Shown piece by piece: positions 25,614-34,387 of a stretch of 39,303 nt of DNA. A program made the position numbers and the translations under genes. The stretch covers positions 1 through 39,303 of the forward strand of contig JAKAEB010000034.1 of NCBI GenBank assembly GCA_021818445.1, given 5' to 3'. The notes beneath the pieces were generated by a model, which did not search any database, was not told the origin of the DNA, and worked only from the letters and a program-made list of their open reading frames with translations. Positions within the stretch are counted from its first letter, which is position 1; every line of letters begins with the position of its first letter. The DNA comes from Planctomycetota bacterium. GTDB lineage: Bacteria > Planctomycetota > Phycisphaerae > WQYP01.

Positions 25614-28448
25614 ATGGCGTCAAAGCACATCCGTATCGTCGGTGCCCGAGAGCACAACTTGAAAAATGTCAGTTTGGATATTCCGCGTGACCAGATGGTT
25701 GTCATCACGGGGCTTTCCGGATCGGGTAAAAGTTCGCTGGCGTTTGACACCATTTATGCCGAGGGGCAGAGAAAATACGTTGAATCGCTTTCGGCGTATG
25801 CCCGCCAATTTTTGGAACAGATGCAAAAGCCCGATTGCGATGAAATTGAGGGTCTCCCCCCCACCATCGCCATTGAACAGCGCAGCGGATCGAGCAACCC
25901 CCGGTCCACAGTTGCAACCACAACTGAAATTTATGATTACATGCGTGTGCTATGCGCCCGCGTCGGATTGCCGCACTGCTGGGTGTGCGGCACCCCGATT
26001 GCCAGTCAAAGTTCCACGCAGATTGTGGATAACATCTTGGGTTGGCCGGAAGGCACCCGCATGATGGTGCTGTCTCCCCTGGTGCGGGGCCAGAAAGGCT
26101 CGCATCGCGAAGTGCTCGATGCGATGACCCGCCAGGGATTTGTGCGCTGCCGAATTGACGGCAACATTTATGAAATAAAGGCCGCTCCGGCGCTGGATAA
26201 AAAGTTCAAGCACTCCATTGATGCCGTTGTAGATCGGCTGGTGATTAAACCGGAAATCCGCACCCGTCTCGCGGATTCTGTTGAACTGTCACTTAAACTG
26301 GCCGACGGCGTGGTGGTGATTGCCCGCGAAAAGGATGGCCAATGGACCGACCATACCTATTCGAGCAAATATGCGTGTCCGAAGCATCCGGAGTCGTCGC
26401 TTTCTGAACTTTCGCCCCGGCTTTTTTCTTTTAACAGCCCTTACGGTGCCTGCCCGGGTTGCGACGGGCTGGGAACCATTCTGGAATTTGATCCCGAACT
26501 GATCGTGCCCGACCCGTCACTGCCCGTGGCCGATGGAGCCATCGAGCCGCTGCGCCGTAACGGCAAACGCATGAATATTTATTACAACCGGATGATGCGG
26601 CAGTTTTGCGAAAACTTTGATGTTGACGGCAGCACCCCGTTTCAGGATTTGGACAAAAAAATTGCCCAGATACTTATGCACGGTACCACGGCCAAGGATA
26701 AGGTGAAATATGGCCATTCATTTGAAGGCATTTTGCCGCACCTGGATAAGCGGTTTCATCATACCGAGAGTGAATTTGTCAAATCGCGGTTGCATCAGTA
26801 TTTAAGCGAGCAACCGTGCGAGCAATGCGGCGGTGCGCGGCTTAAGCCGCAGGCATTGGGTGTGCGTGTGGCGGGCAAAAACATTCGTGAGATGGCGTCG
26901 ATGACGGTGGCCGAGGCGCTGGAGTTTTTCAAAAACACGCAGTTCAAGGGCGAACAGGAAATTATTGCCGCCCCCATTCTCAAGGAAATCATCTCCCGGC
27001 TGGGTTTTATGAATAATGTGGGACTGGGCTATCTGACACTGGATCGGCAGACGGGCACGCTTTCAGGTGGAGAGGCCCAGCGCATCCGGCTGGCGACGCA
27101 GGTGGGTTCCGGACTGGTGGGCGTCTGTTACGTGCTCGATGAGCCGACCATCGGCCTGCACCAACGCGACAACGAAAGGCTGATAAAGACGCTTCGACAT
27201 CTCACGGACATCGGCAACACCACGATTGTGGTGGAACATGACGAGGATACCATTCGCGCTGCCGACTGGCTGATTGATGTCGGCCCGGGGGCGGGGTCGC
27301 ATGGCGGGCGGATCATGGCGCAAGGGCCGGTGGAAGAGGTGCTCAAATCGCGCGAGAGCATGACCGCCAAATATCTCACCGGGGAATATCAGATCACGGT
27401 GCCGACGGAACGCCGCCCCGTCAATCCGGCCGGGGTGCTAAAGGTGGTGGGTGCGGCGGAAAACAACCTGCGCAACATCGACGTGTCGTTTCCGCTGGGC
27501 GTCATGGTGTGCGTGACCGGGGTATCGGGATCGGGCAAATCTTCGCTGGTAAACCATGTACTGCTGCGGGCGCTCAAGCGGCACTTTTATTCCAGCCGCG
27601 AACATCCCGGCAAACATCGCCGCATCCAGGGGCTGGACAATATTGACAAGGTAATTGAGATAGATCAATCGCCCATCGGACGGACCCCGCGCAGCAATCC
27701 GGCAACCTACACGGGGGTATTTGATCTGATCCGCCAGCTTTACGCCCAGACGCGTGAGGCCCGCATGCGGGGTTATGCGCTGGGTCGATTCAGTTTTAAT
27801 GTTACTGGCGGGCGGTGCGAAAGCTGCATGGGGCAGGGCGTTAAACGCATTGAGATGCACTTTCTGCCGGATGTGTTTGTGGTCTGCGATGAATGCCACG
27901 GCACACGCTACAACCGGGAAACATTGGAAATTAAATACCGTGGAAAATCCATCGCCGATGTATTGGCCATGCGGGTGGAGGAGGCGTTGCAGTTTTTTGA
28001 TAACTTTTCGCACATCCGGGCCATGCTCGGAGCACTTAATGATGTGGGCCTTTCATATGTGCAACTGGGGCAATCGAGCACGACGCTTTCCGGCGGCGAA
28101 GCCCAGCGGATCAAACTTGCCAGTGAACTGGGCAAGCCAGCCACCGGCCATACGGTTTACATTCTCGATGAGCCGACCACCGGACTGCATTTTGCCGATA
28201 TTCATAATCTGCTTAATGTGCTCAATCGATTGACCAACGCAGGCAACACGGTAATTGTGATTGAACATAATCTGGATGTAATTAAATGCGCCGATTGGAT
28301 CATTGATATGGGCCCCGAAGGGGGTGCTGGGGGCGGATCGGTCGTGGCCACCGGCACACCGGAAGATATTGCCGCCCATCCGCACAGCCATACCGGGCGG
28401 TTTCTTAAGAGCAAACTGGCGGCTCCATCCTTGGCGGAGGCGGTGTGA
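25614..28448 (+). CDS. uvrA: excinuclease ABC subunit UvrA
   Basis: DNA damage recognition ATPase of nucleotide excision repair, acting with UvrB and UvrC. Two ABC modules are visible: the first Walker A GLSGSGKSS at residues 33-41 and the second GVSGSGKSS near 636. Both have signature motifs (LSGGEAQRIRLATQ and LSGGEAQRIKLASE) and Walker B segments (YVLDEPTIGLHQRDN and YILDEPTTGLHFADI). Zinc-binding CxxC pairs include CPGC, CEQC, CESC and CDEC. Its 944 residues match the family. ATG 25614 has GGAG eight bases upstream. The stop overlaps the next gene's GTG, indicating translational coupling. Confidence 0.97.
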   Translation: MASKHIRIVGAREHNLKNVSLDIPRDQMVVITGLSGSGKSSLAFDTIYAEGQRKYVESLSAYARQFLEQMQKPDCDEIEGLPPTIAIEQRSGSSNPRSTVATTTEIYDYMRVLCARVGLPHCWVCGTPIASQSSTQIVDNILGWPEGTRMMVLSPLVRGQKGSHREVLDAMTRQGFVRCRIDGNIYEIKAAPALDKKFKHSIDAVVDRLVIKPEIRTRLADSVELSLKLADGVVVIAREKDGQWTDHTYSSKYACPKHPESSLSELSPRLFSFNSPYGACPGCDGLGTILEFDPELIVPDPSLPVADGAIEPLRRNGKRMNIYYNRMMRQFCENFDVDGSTPFQDLDKKIAQILMHGTTAKDKVKYGHSFEGILPHLDKRFHHTESEFVKSRLHQYLSEQPCEQCGGARLKPQALGVRVAGKNIREMASMTVAEALEFFKNTQFKGEQEIIAAPILKEIISRLGFMNNVGLGYLTLDRQTGTLSGGEAQRIRLATQVGSGLVGVCYVLDEPTIGLHQRDNERLIKTLRHLTDIGNTTIVVEHDEDTIRAADWLIDVGPGAGSHGGRIMAQGPVEEVLKSRESMTAKYLTGEYQITVPTERRPVNPAGVLKVVGAAENNLRNIDVSFPLGVMVCVTGVSGSGKSSLVNHVLLRALKRHFYSSREHPGKHRRIQGLDNIDKVIEIDQSPIGRTPRSNPATYTGVFDLIRQLYAQTREARMRGYALGRFSFNVTGGRCESCMGQGVKRIEMHFLPDVFVVCDECHGTRYNRETLEIKYRGKSIADVLAMRVEEALQFFDNFSHIRAMLGALNDVGLSYVQLGQSSTTLSGGEAQRIKLASELGKPATGHTVYILDEPTTGLHFADIHNLLNVLNRLTNAGNTVIVIEHNLDVIKCADWIIDMGPEGGAGGGSVVATGTPEDIAAHPHSHTGRFLKSKLAAPSLAEAV

Positions 28449-29155
28449 GTATGGAATGGAAGCCTGCCGAGGCACTGTGGTTTTCACGCGACGCCCTGCG
28501 GCAAATTGACACCCGTGCGGCGGCGGACTACGGCCTTGAGCCGGCGGTGCTGATGGAAAATGCCGGTCGAGAACTGGCCCTCATCACCCGGAAATACGCC
28601 GAGCCGACTTCGCAAATATTAATTTTGACCGGCAAGGGAAATAATGGTGGCGACGGGATGGTGGCCGCCCGGCATCTGACTAACGCTGGCCATGATGTGC
28701 GACTGGCGTCGCCGTGGACGGCCGCAGAGCTTTCGACGCTTGCAGCCGGGCAGTTGAAAACGACGCGGGCCATGGGGATACCACTGCAGGAAGGATTTGG
28801 TGCGGCAGCCATGGCGGCGTGGCGCGATAACAGTGCCGTGCATGATGTGGTAATCGATTGCCTGTTTGGAAGCGGTTTACGACGCCCCATGGATACCACC
28901 ATCTGTGAACTGATCGCAGCCGTCAATGATTCAATGCGACGCGTGATCAGTTGTGATATCCCCTCCGGTCTGGATTGCGACACCGGCACAACGTGGGGTG
29001 CGTGCATTTGCGCCGCCCACACCGTGAGTTACTGCGGCATGAAAATGGGGTTTCATCATCCGACGGCCATGGCATCACTGGGGCAGTTGTCCATCGGCGA
29101 TATTGGCGTGCCGCGGCCGTTGTTAATCGAGCTGGCGTCACCCGAACCGGATTGA
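28445..29155 (+). CDS. nnrE: NAD(P)H-hydrate epimerase (YjeF N-terminal domain)
   Basis: Epimerises damaged R-NAD(P)HX to the S form so that a dehydratase can repair it. Typical features are the VLMENAGRELA stretch, ILTGKGNNGGDGMVAARHL (the nucleotide-binding loop) and DCLFGSGLRRP with SCDIPSGLDCDTG. Only the N-terminal epimerase domain is present; the C-terminal kinase-like dehydratase domain of bifunctional NnrED proteins is absent. The start is GTG 28445, overlapping the uvrA stop, or ATG 28451; GGAGG at 28435-28439 serves either. Confidence 0.9.
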   Translation: MSMEWKPAEALWFSRDALRQIDTRAAADYGLEPAVLMENAGRELALITRKYAEPTSQILILTGKGNNGGDGMVAARHLTNAGHDVRLASPWTAAELSTLAAGQLKTTRAMGIPLQEGFGAAAMAAWRDNSAVHDVVIDCLFGSGLRRPMDTTICELIAAVNDSMRRVISCDIPSGLDCDTGTTWGACICAAHTVSYCGMKMGFHHPTAMASLGQLSIGDIGVPRPLLIELASPEPD

Positions 29156-29237
29156 GTCATCGCAAGCATCGAATAAAGAAAGCTACCGCGACCGGGCGCT
29201 AGCGATCAATTTTGCAGCATTAACGGAAAGCACCCAC

Positions 29238-30422
29238 ATGACATGGTCAAAAGCCGACGGCAAAGCCGCACCCGCGTCCAGTACCACCATTCGGGTTCTC
29301 ACACCGCATGGAGTAGGAGCCATTGCCGTGATTGAAATCAGCGGTGCGGATGCTGGCAAGGTCATCAAAGCCGTGGCGAGCGATAGTCCCCGGTTGGCGA
29401 CGTTGCGGTCGATACATGCGGATGGCGGCGTAATTGACGAAGTACTGATTGTACCGCGCGGCCCTGATTGCTTTGAGTTGCACAGCCATGGCGGATTGCT
29501 GGTGGTGGAAAAATTGGTGCGGTGGATTGCGCATACGTTGGGTGATGACGATATGGCTCATGCGGTGCTGGATAAATGGCGGCACCCGGAGGCGGATTTA
29601 CCGCAAGTGGAAACCCTTTGGGGATTGCGAATGCTGGCACAAGCCCACCGCCGTGGCCCGGCGGATTGGGCCCGCCAGCAGATGCAGAATTTGGAAGGTG
29701 GCGGCAGCGCTAGCGACGTAAAGCAGCAAGCACAATGGTTGCTGGCGGCATCTGCCGACCTGCCTCGCCTGCTGGGAGGGCAAGTGCGCATCGCGCTGGT
29801 CGGCCCGCCCAATGCCGGTAAATCGTCACTGGCGAACTTCTGGCTGGGCCACCCGATGAGTGTCACCAGCGACATCCCGGGAACCACCCGGGACTGGGTG
29901 GAGCAAACCGTACGAATTCATGCAGGTGAATTGGAAATGACCGCACGTCTGACCGACACTGCCGGGATGCGGCAAACGACGGACGAACTGGAACAACTGG
30001 CGATTGCCGGCGGGCTAAGTACGCTATGCCAAACGCAGGTGATTGTGTTGGTGATGGATGTGACGCAAATATCCAACCCGCAGCATCTGCGCTTGGAGGC
30101 TTGGCGGTGGGCGCGGGAGCATGGGCTGGAAAACCAATTGGATAGGGTGCCATGGATTGCCGCCGGCAACAAGTGTGATTTATTGCCACCAATGGCGTTG
30201 TCGGGCGAAGGGGCGGACGGTTTGTCGGTGTGGATCAGCGCGCGACATGGAATGGGGATTACCACCCTGCAGGAAAAGGTAATGCAGGTTTTGGCGGTAC
30301 CGGAAATATTGCGACACCCGGTGATCGACTCGGCGCAGCGTGCGAGGCTGGAGCGGCTGGTTTTAAGTCGCCATTCGGACGATCTGCGGATGCGGCTGCG
30401 TGAAATCGCAGTTGCTATATAG
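29238..30422 (+). CDS. MnmE/TrmE-like GTPase lacking the C-terminal cysteine motif
   Basis: MnmE, with MnmG, modifies the wobble uridine of certain tRNAs. This protein keeps the N-terminal folate-domain start (TTIRVLTPHGVGAIAVIEISG) and a G domain with GPPNAGKSS (residues 189-197), GTTRD, DTAGMR and NKCD. At 394 residues it is shorter than canonical MnmE (about 450). It stops at LRMRLREIAVAI, without the C-terminal FC[IV]GK motif whose cysteine is needed for tRNA modification. The N domain is also poorly conserved. It is therefore a divergent paralogue or a GTPase of altered function; a second, canonical mnmE may exist elsewhere. 82 bases separate it from nnrE. Confidence 0.82.
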   Translation: MTWSKADGKAAPASSTTIRVLTPHGVGAIAVIEISGADAGKVIKAVASDSPRLATLRSIHADGGVIDEVLIVPRGPDCFELHSHGGLLVVEKLVRWIAHTLGDDDMAHAVLDKWRHPEADLPQVETLWGLRMLAQAHRRGPADWARQQMQNLEGGGSASDVKQQAQWLLAASADLPRLLGGQVRIALVGPPNAGKSSLANFWLGHPMSVTSDIPGTTRDWVEQTVRIHAGELEMTARLTDTAGMRQTTDELEQLAIAGGLSTLCQTQVIVLVMDVTQISNPQHLRLEAWRWAREHGLENQLDRVPWIAAGNKCDLLPPMALSGEGADGLSVWISARHGMGITTLQEKVMQVLAVPEILRHPVIDSAQRARLERLVLSRHSDDLRMRLREIAVAI

Positions 30423-30440
30423 CCACCGGCCTGCCGGTGG
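30423..30440. repeat. palindromic repeat CCACCGGC-CT-GCCGGTGG
   Basis: An exact 8-bp inverted repeat with a 2-base centre, starting directly after the GTPase stop. A second copy with TT centre is at 31709-31726. Both are followed by the same GGTGGNTGG...GATGGCGGATG sequence, so they belong to one dispersed element. Confidence 0.6.
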
Positions 30441-30650
30441 TTGGTGCGTTCGCAGATGGCGGATGCGCCGCGATTTACGGTAGCGAGTTTCGCGTGTGTA
30501 CGAACGCCGGGCAAGCCCGGTGCTAAGTACGGGCGGCGGGAATCCCCGCCACCATTGCGGTGAGGAAAACGATTTTGCACCGCGGAGAGCGCCAGGATCG
30601 CGAAGACTTGCGTATTTGATGATTTCGTATTTTTTTAGTTTTCTACGCGG

Positions 30651-30988
30651 CCTTTGCGGTGAATCAGCGTAATTATTTGCACCGCCAAGAGCGCCAAGAG
30701 CGCGAAGACCGGGCGCGGTGTCATTTCGTAGTTTTTTAATTCTCTCCGTGGCTCTGCGCGAGGTAATAAACGCTCTCTGCGAGGCATAAGGCTTCATGCC
30801 GGTGGCATGACGAAAAGAGTCTTTTTTAGCGCGCAGAGAAAGAGAGCCACAGAGGTTAAGTTATAAAATCAAACGCGATTCGTTGGCCGAATCTTGAACT
30901 TTAAGCAACACCGGGCAAGCCCGGCGCTATGTACTATTATTATTAGTTAATGTTTGCGTTGCTTGGCGTTTCTTGGCGTCCTCCGAGG
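30651..30988. repeat. tandem composite repeat, unit 1 (338 bp)
   Basis: The unit begins CCTTTGCGGTGAATCAG, followed by TTATTTGCACCGCCAAGAGCG. It contains a distant inverted pair CTCCGTGGCTCTGCGCG ... GCGCGCAGAG...GAGCCACAGAGG, an inner palindrome around TCATGCCGGTGGCATGA, CCGGGCAAGCCCGG (30911-30924) and TTGCTTGGCGTTTCTTGGCG. A decayed partial copy precedes it at about 30575-30645. Confidence 0.85.
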
Positions 30989-31328
30989 CCTTTGCGGTGA
31001 ATCAGGGTAATTATTTGCACCGCCAAGAGCGCCAAGAGCGCGAAGACTGGGCGCGGCGTGAATTAGTGTTGTATTATTTTTTCTCTGTGGCTCTGCGCGA
31101 GATCGTAACCCTTCTCTGTGCGAGTTAAGGTATCATGCCGATGGCATGATGATGTTTGTTTTTTTTTAGCGCGCGGAGAAAGAGAGCCACAGAGGTTAAG
31201 CCATAGAATCACACGCGATTCATTGGCCGGATATTGAACTTTAAGCAACACCGGGCAAGCCCGGTGCTATGTACTATTATTATTAGTTAATGTTTGCGTT
31301 GCTTGGCGTTTCTTGGCGTCCTCTGCGA
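30989..31328. repeat. tandem composite repeat, unit 2 (340 bp)
   Basis: This is nearly identical in order to unit 1, with CCTTTGCGGTGAATCAGGG, the GCCACAGAGG inverted pair, the TCATGCCGATGGCATGA palindrome, and CCGGGCAAGCCCGG at 31251-31264. Confidence 0.85.
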
Positions 31329-31657
31329 CCTTTGCGGTGAACCAGGGTAATTATTTGCACCGCCAAGAGCGCGAAGACTGGGCGCGGCGTTATTTCGTAG
31401 TTTTTTAATTCCCTCCGTGGCTCTGCGCGAAACCATATTTTTTCCCTGTGCGAGTTAAGGTATCATGCCGGTGGAATGATGAAAGTAGTCTTTTTTGGCG
31501 CGCAGAGAAAAGGAGCCACAGAGGTTAAGTTATAAAATCAAACGCGATTCATTGGCCGAATCTTGAACTTTAAGCAACACCGGGCAAGCCCGGTGCTATG
31601 TACTATTATTATTAGTTAATATTTGCGTTGCTTGGCGTTTCTTGGCGTCCTCCGAGG
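31329..31657. repeat. tandem composite repeat, unit 3 (329 bp)
   Basis: Same landmarks as units 1 and 2, with one of the two AAGAGCGCC repeats missing and CCGGGCAAGCCCGG at 31580-31593. A fourth copy begins at 31658 (CCTTTGCGGTGAACCA) and breaks off after about 40 bases at the CACCGCAGCGGGCG junction. Confidence 0.85.
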
Positions 31658-31708
31658 CCTTTGCGGTGAACCAAAGTACCTATCTGCACCGCAGCGGGCG
31701 TTATATGG

Positions 31709-31726
31709 CCACCGGCTTGCCGGTGG
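31709..31726. repeat. palindromic repeat CCACCGGC-TT-GCCGGTGG
   Basis: This exact 8-bp inverted repeat matches the one at 30423-30440 and is followed by the shared GTTCGCGGATGGCGGATGCG sequence (to about 31760). It ends about 30 bases before the glycosidase stop. Confidence 0.6.
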
Positions 31727-31792
31727 ATGGTGTGTTCGCGGATGGCGGATGCGCCGCGAGAGGCCGACGCAACAATAACTTTGGCAACCGGG

Positions 31793-33286
31793 CTATTTTC
31801 CCAATTCGATGTGAGCAATTTCCCAGGCGGATCCCCGCTGGCGGCCACCGATATTAAGTTCCATCGTGCAGCGACTTCCCGATGGGTGATTGGAAATCTC
31901 CACCGGCAAGGCTGCCACACGCGCCGGCCCGATATCCAGATGGGCGTCATCGGCCCAGAGCACACGTGCTTTTATTATTTTCACATTGTTCCGGCCGACA
32001 ATCCAAACAGGTAGTTTTAAATGGTGTTCCGGCCCGGCTGCAATAAAAATGGAAGTTTGCCCACCTCGCCCGCGTGCCGCTATCGCCCGGGCCTCTGAAC
32101 CGTGCGTAACCGTTTGCAATACGCGCCCGTGAAAACCATCAGATAGCCAGCGCATCATCTGTCCGTCCGCATCCGGGATATAGCCCGGCTCGTCGGCGAG
32201 AAGGGTTACGCGGTTCGGCTGCGGGATATGCCGCCCGGGCATAACCGACGGCCAGTAGGCCGCACTCGCCACGCCAGCTTGGGCAAATTGCCCCATGATC
32301 TGCATCATATACGCAGCATTCTTAATGCCACCATAATGATCGTTGTTATTAAGCGCGGCCATCCATTCAGACGCATAAACCCGGCTGATACCCGTCAAAT
32401 GCTGCAAGAGTGCAATGCGCGGTGCGATTTCGTCGATGGATGGTGCCGTATAGTACTTTCGCTTTTTGGGTGCAAAGCCGGAATAGGCATGAATATTAAA
32501 TCCGTCGATTTGTGACCACACACCTGGCGGAATCACCTTTCGCATGACGGTTACATCGTGCGGTTGCGCCCAATTGAGAGATATGTAAAGATGGATGCGA
32601 TGGCCCGCAAGCGTGGCGGCGCGACGAACAATCGGCACAAAATGAGCCACCAGACGGGCGTAGCGTCTCAGAAACGCATCGTAGTGTTTGACCACGCCGC
32701 CAAGGTGATACCATTCGTTGCCAATTTCCCAATCGTGCACCTCAGCCCCGTACTGGGTGACGAGATCGGCGGCGATATTGGCCCAATGATTAAAGGCCGC
32801 AGGTGTATTGGCCCGGAATGCATCAACCGTGCGCAGAACAAAGCTGACATTACCTGCCCCCATGGCCGCGATGGCCTGTTGAGGCGTGGCCCCGGGATGT
32901 TTGGGAAAGTGCCGATACCGGGGGTTAAGCGTGTTGCTTCCCCAGTTATAACTCTCAGATTCAAAACCACCGGGATAGCGCAGGAGGGTGACGCCCGCAT
33001 GACGGCGAAGGCTGCGGCAGAACGCACCGAATTGTTCAGATGTCACAAAGCACCAGGCATTGTTCGCCCCGAAAAGGTGCGGGTGAATGGCCATACCCAA
33101 CTCATTGAGCACGGCGATATGGCCGCCGCGCTGATCGATTTCCACTTTGCGATTTGTCACGGCAACGTTGCGCTGTTGGTTGGCCATTGCACGGGTCGCC
33201 CGGCGGTACACCATCATGCTTCCCGCCAATGCTGCAATCTTGCTGTTGAGCACGCGCCGATTTAACGGCGTTGATTTTTGTGCCAT
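31793..33286 (-). CDS. clan GH-A glycosidase, GH51/GH39-like
   Basis: This is a probable (beta/alpha)8 retaining glycosidase acting on plant- or bacterial-type polysaccharides; the closest impression is alpha-L-arabinofuranosidase or xylosidase-like families. Supporting motifs are LRYPGGFESESYNW, the acid/base DWEIGNEW (Glu191) and the probable nucleophile in YASEWMA (Glu307), with a C-terminal beta domain. ATG 33286 is used; the frame is open to a GTG at 33319. No clear signal peptide is seen, though residues 17-26 are mildly hydrophobic. It stands alone, with the repeat array downstream. The exact family is uncertain. Confidence 0.72.
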   Translation of the reverse strand: MAQKSTPLNRRVLNSKIAALAGSMMVYRRATRAMANQQRNVAVTNRKVEIDQRGGHIAVLNELGMAIHPHLFGANNAWCFVTSEQFGAFCRSLRRHAGVTLLRYPGGFESESYNWGSNTLNPRYRHFPKHPGATPQQAIAAMGAGNVSFVLRTVDAFRANTPAAFNHWANIAADLVTQYGAEVHDWEIGNEWYHLGGVVKHYDAFLRRYARLVAHFVPIVRRAATLAGHRIHLYISLNWAQPHDVTVMRKVIPPGVWSQIDGFNIHAYSGFAPKKRKYYTAPSIDEIAPRIALLQHLTGISRVYASEWMAALNNNDHYGGIKNAAYMMQIMGQFAQAGVASAAYWPSVMPGRHIPQPNRVTLLADEPGYIPDADGQMMRWLSDGFHGRVLQTVTHGSEARAIAARGRGGQTSIFIAAGPEHHLKLPVWIVGRNNVKIIKARVLWADDAHLDIGPARVAALPVEISNHPSGSRCTMELNIGGRQRGSAWEIAHIELGK

Positions 33287-33509
33287 TGCTTCTATTCCAT
33301 GGATAACATTTTGCCACACCCAATTGCCATCTTACCGCCGAATGGATGTCATCGCGCAGCGGAAATGAAAACACATGCATACTTCTGCCGCCATGGAGTG
33401 TTTCAATTTGGCCAATTTGGCAGGGTAAATTTACCCGTCTATCATTGCGGAACACCGCCTTCGGCCGCGAACGAAAATGGCCGAAGGCATTATCAGCGGA
33501 AAGGGCATC

Positions 33510-34208
33510 ATGCGTCGCACCACCGTCTTACGCCATGTGCATTTTGAAGACCTTGGGTCGTTGAGCCTTCCCCTTGCCGAGAGAAATTATCAGGTTCATT
33601 ATGTGGATGTTGGCTTGGACGATATCGATGCGCAAGTCGGCATGGACACAGAACTGCTGATCGTGCTTGGTGGGCCGATAGGCGTTTATGAGCACACCAT
33701 TTATCCGTTTCTGGACCAAGAACTGGCCGTTCTGAAGCGTAGGATGGCAGCCAATCGCGCGACGTTGGGTATCTGCCTTGGGGCCCAGCTTATGGCGTGG
33801 GCGCTGGGGGCTGACGTTCGCCCCGGGCCACAGAAGGAAATCGGCTGGGCACGCGTTGAGCTTTCAGACGCTGGGCGCGATGGGCCGCTTCGGCATCTTT
33901 CCGACGTACCCGTGCTTCATTGGCATGGGGATATGCTTGATCTGCCTGCGGGTGCCGTACGCCTTGCCTCTACAAACATCTGCCCCAATCAGGCGTTTGC
34001 CGTGGGAAGGAATTTATTAGGGTTTCAATTTCACCCGGAGAACGATGGAGCCGGATTTGAACGGTGGCTCATCGGGCATGCTGCGGAAATATCCCACGCG
34101 CCGGGTGTGACGGTTCCGCAACTTCGCGATCAATGCGCGAAATACGCGGCAGCGGCAGGTGCGGCCGGCCAGAAATGCCTCCGCGAATGGCTCGATGGGC
34201 TACGGTAA
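33510..34208 (+). CDS. GMP-synthase-like class I glutamine amidotransferase
   Basis: A stand-alone class I glutamine amidotransferase domain that hydrolyses glutamine to supply ammonia or acts on a small amide. The triad is Cys89 (LGICLGAQ), His175 and Glu177 (FQFHPEND). The start MRRTTVLRHVHFEDLG matches the usual N-terminus of this subgroup, often labelled glutamine amidotransferase with GuaA-like domain, so ATG 33510 (GGAAAGGG upstream) is preferred over the in-frame start at 33477. No ATP pyrophosphatase domain is attached. It lies at the edge of the accessory region. Confidence 0.88.
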   Translation: MRRTTVLRHVHFEDLGSLSLPLAERNYQVHYVDVGLDDIDAQVGMDTELLIVLGGPIGVYEHTIYPFLDQELAVLKRRMAANRATLGICLGAQLMAWALGADVRPGPQKEIGWARVELSDAGRDGPLRHLSDVPVLHWHGDMLDLPAGAVRLASTNICPNQAFAVGRNLLGFQFHPENDGAGFERWLIGHAAEISHAPGVTVPQLRDQCAKYAAAAGAAGQKCLREWLDGLR

Positions 34209-34213
34209 GGCCG

Positions 34214-34248
34214 CAATGCCGGAAGCGGTGCATTGATATTAATTTTTT
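34214..34248 (+). terminator. possible terminator after the amidotransferase
   Basis: CAATGC (34214-34219) pairs with GCATTG (34230-34235), followed after eight bases by a run of six T. The distance to the T-run makes it a weak intrinsic terminator. Confidence 0.3.
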
Positions 34249-34321
34249 ATGGCAGAATCATGGCCTAACCGGACGCTTGGGGCGCAGCATCCCGCACCCG
34301 TCCTGCCTTGGAGGAAGTTTT

Positions 34322-34369
34322 ATGCGCTTGAGGCATTGCCAAAAGCGATTGTGTACTGGTTCGGCCTGA
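34322..34369 (+). CDS. 15-codon leader-type ORF
   Basis: ATG 34322 follows GGAGGAAG by six bases and encodes MRLRHCQKRLCTGSA before a TGA at 34367-34369. It ends just before the AGGAGG that serves the next frame at 34388. It may be a leader peptide or a chance frame; no homology is recognised. Confidence 0.25.
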   Translation: MRLRHCQKRLCTGSA

Positions 34370-34387
34370 ACAGGAGGAATAGTCCCG

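Larger units (their letters stand above)
30423..31792. other. 1.37-kb gene-free region made of repeats
   Basis: No credible protein gene was found; the short open frames here lack homology and start signals. The region contains a dispersed palindromic repeat at each side (30423-30520 and 31709-31765) and a tandem array of long composite repeats between them. Confidence 0.75.

Noticed and set aside
30575..31700. CRISPR array
   Set aside because: The repeat period is about 330-340 bases with conserved sequence throughout, not short direct repeats with unique spacers, and no cas genes are near.
32558..33265. 235-residue plus-strand open frame
   Set aside because: Antisense to the GH-A glycosidase with its two catalytic glutamate motifs; no domain of its own.
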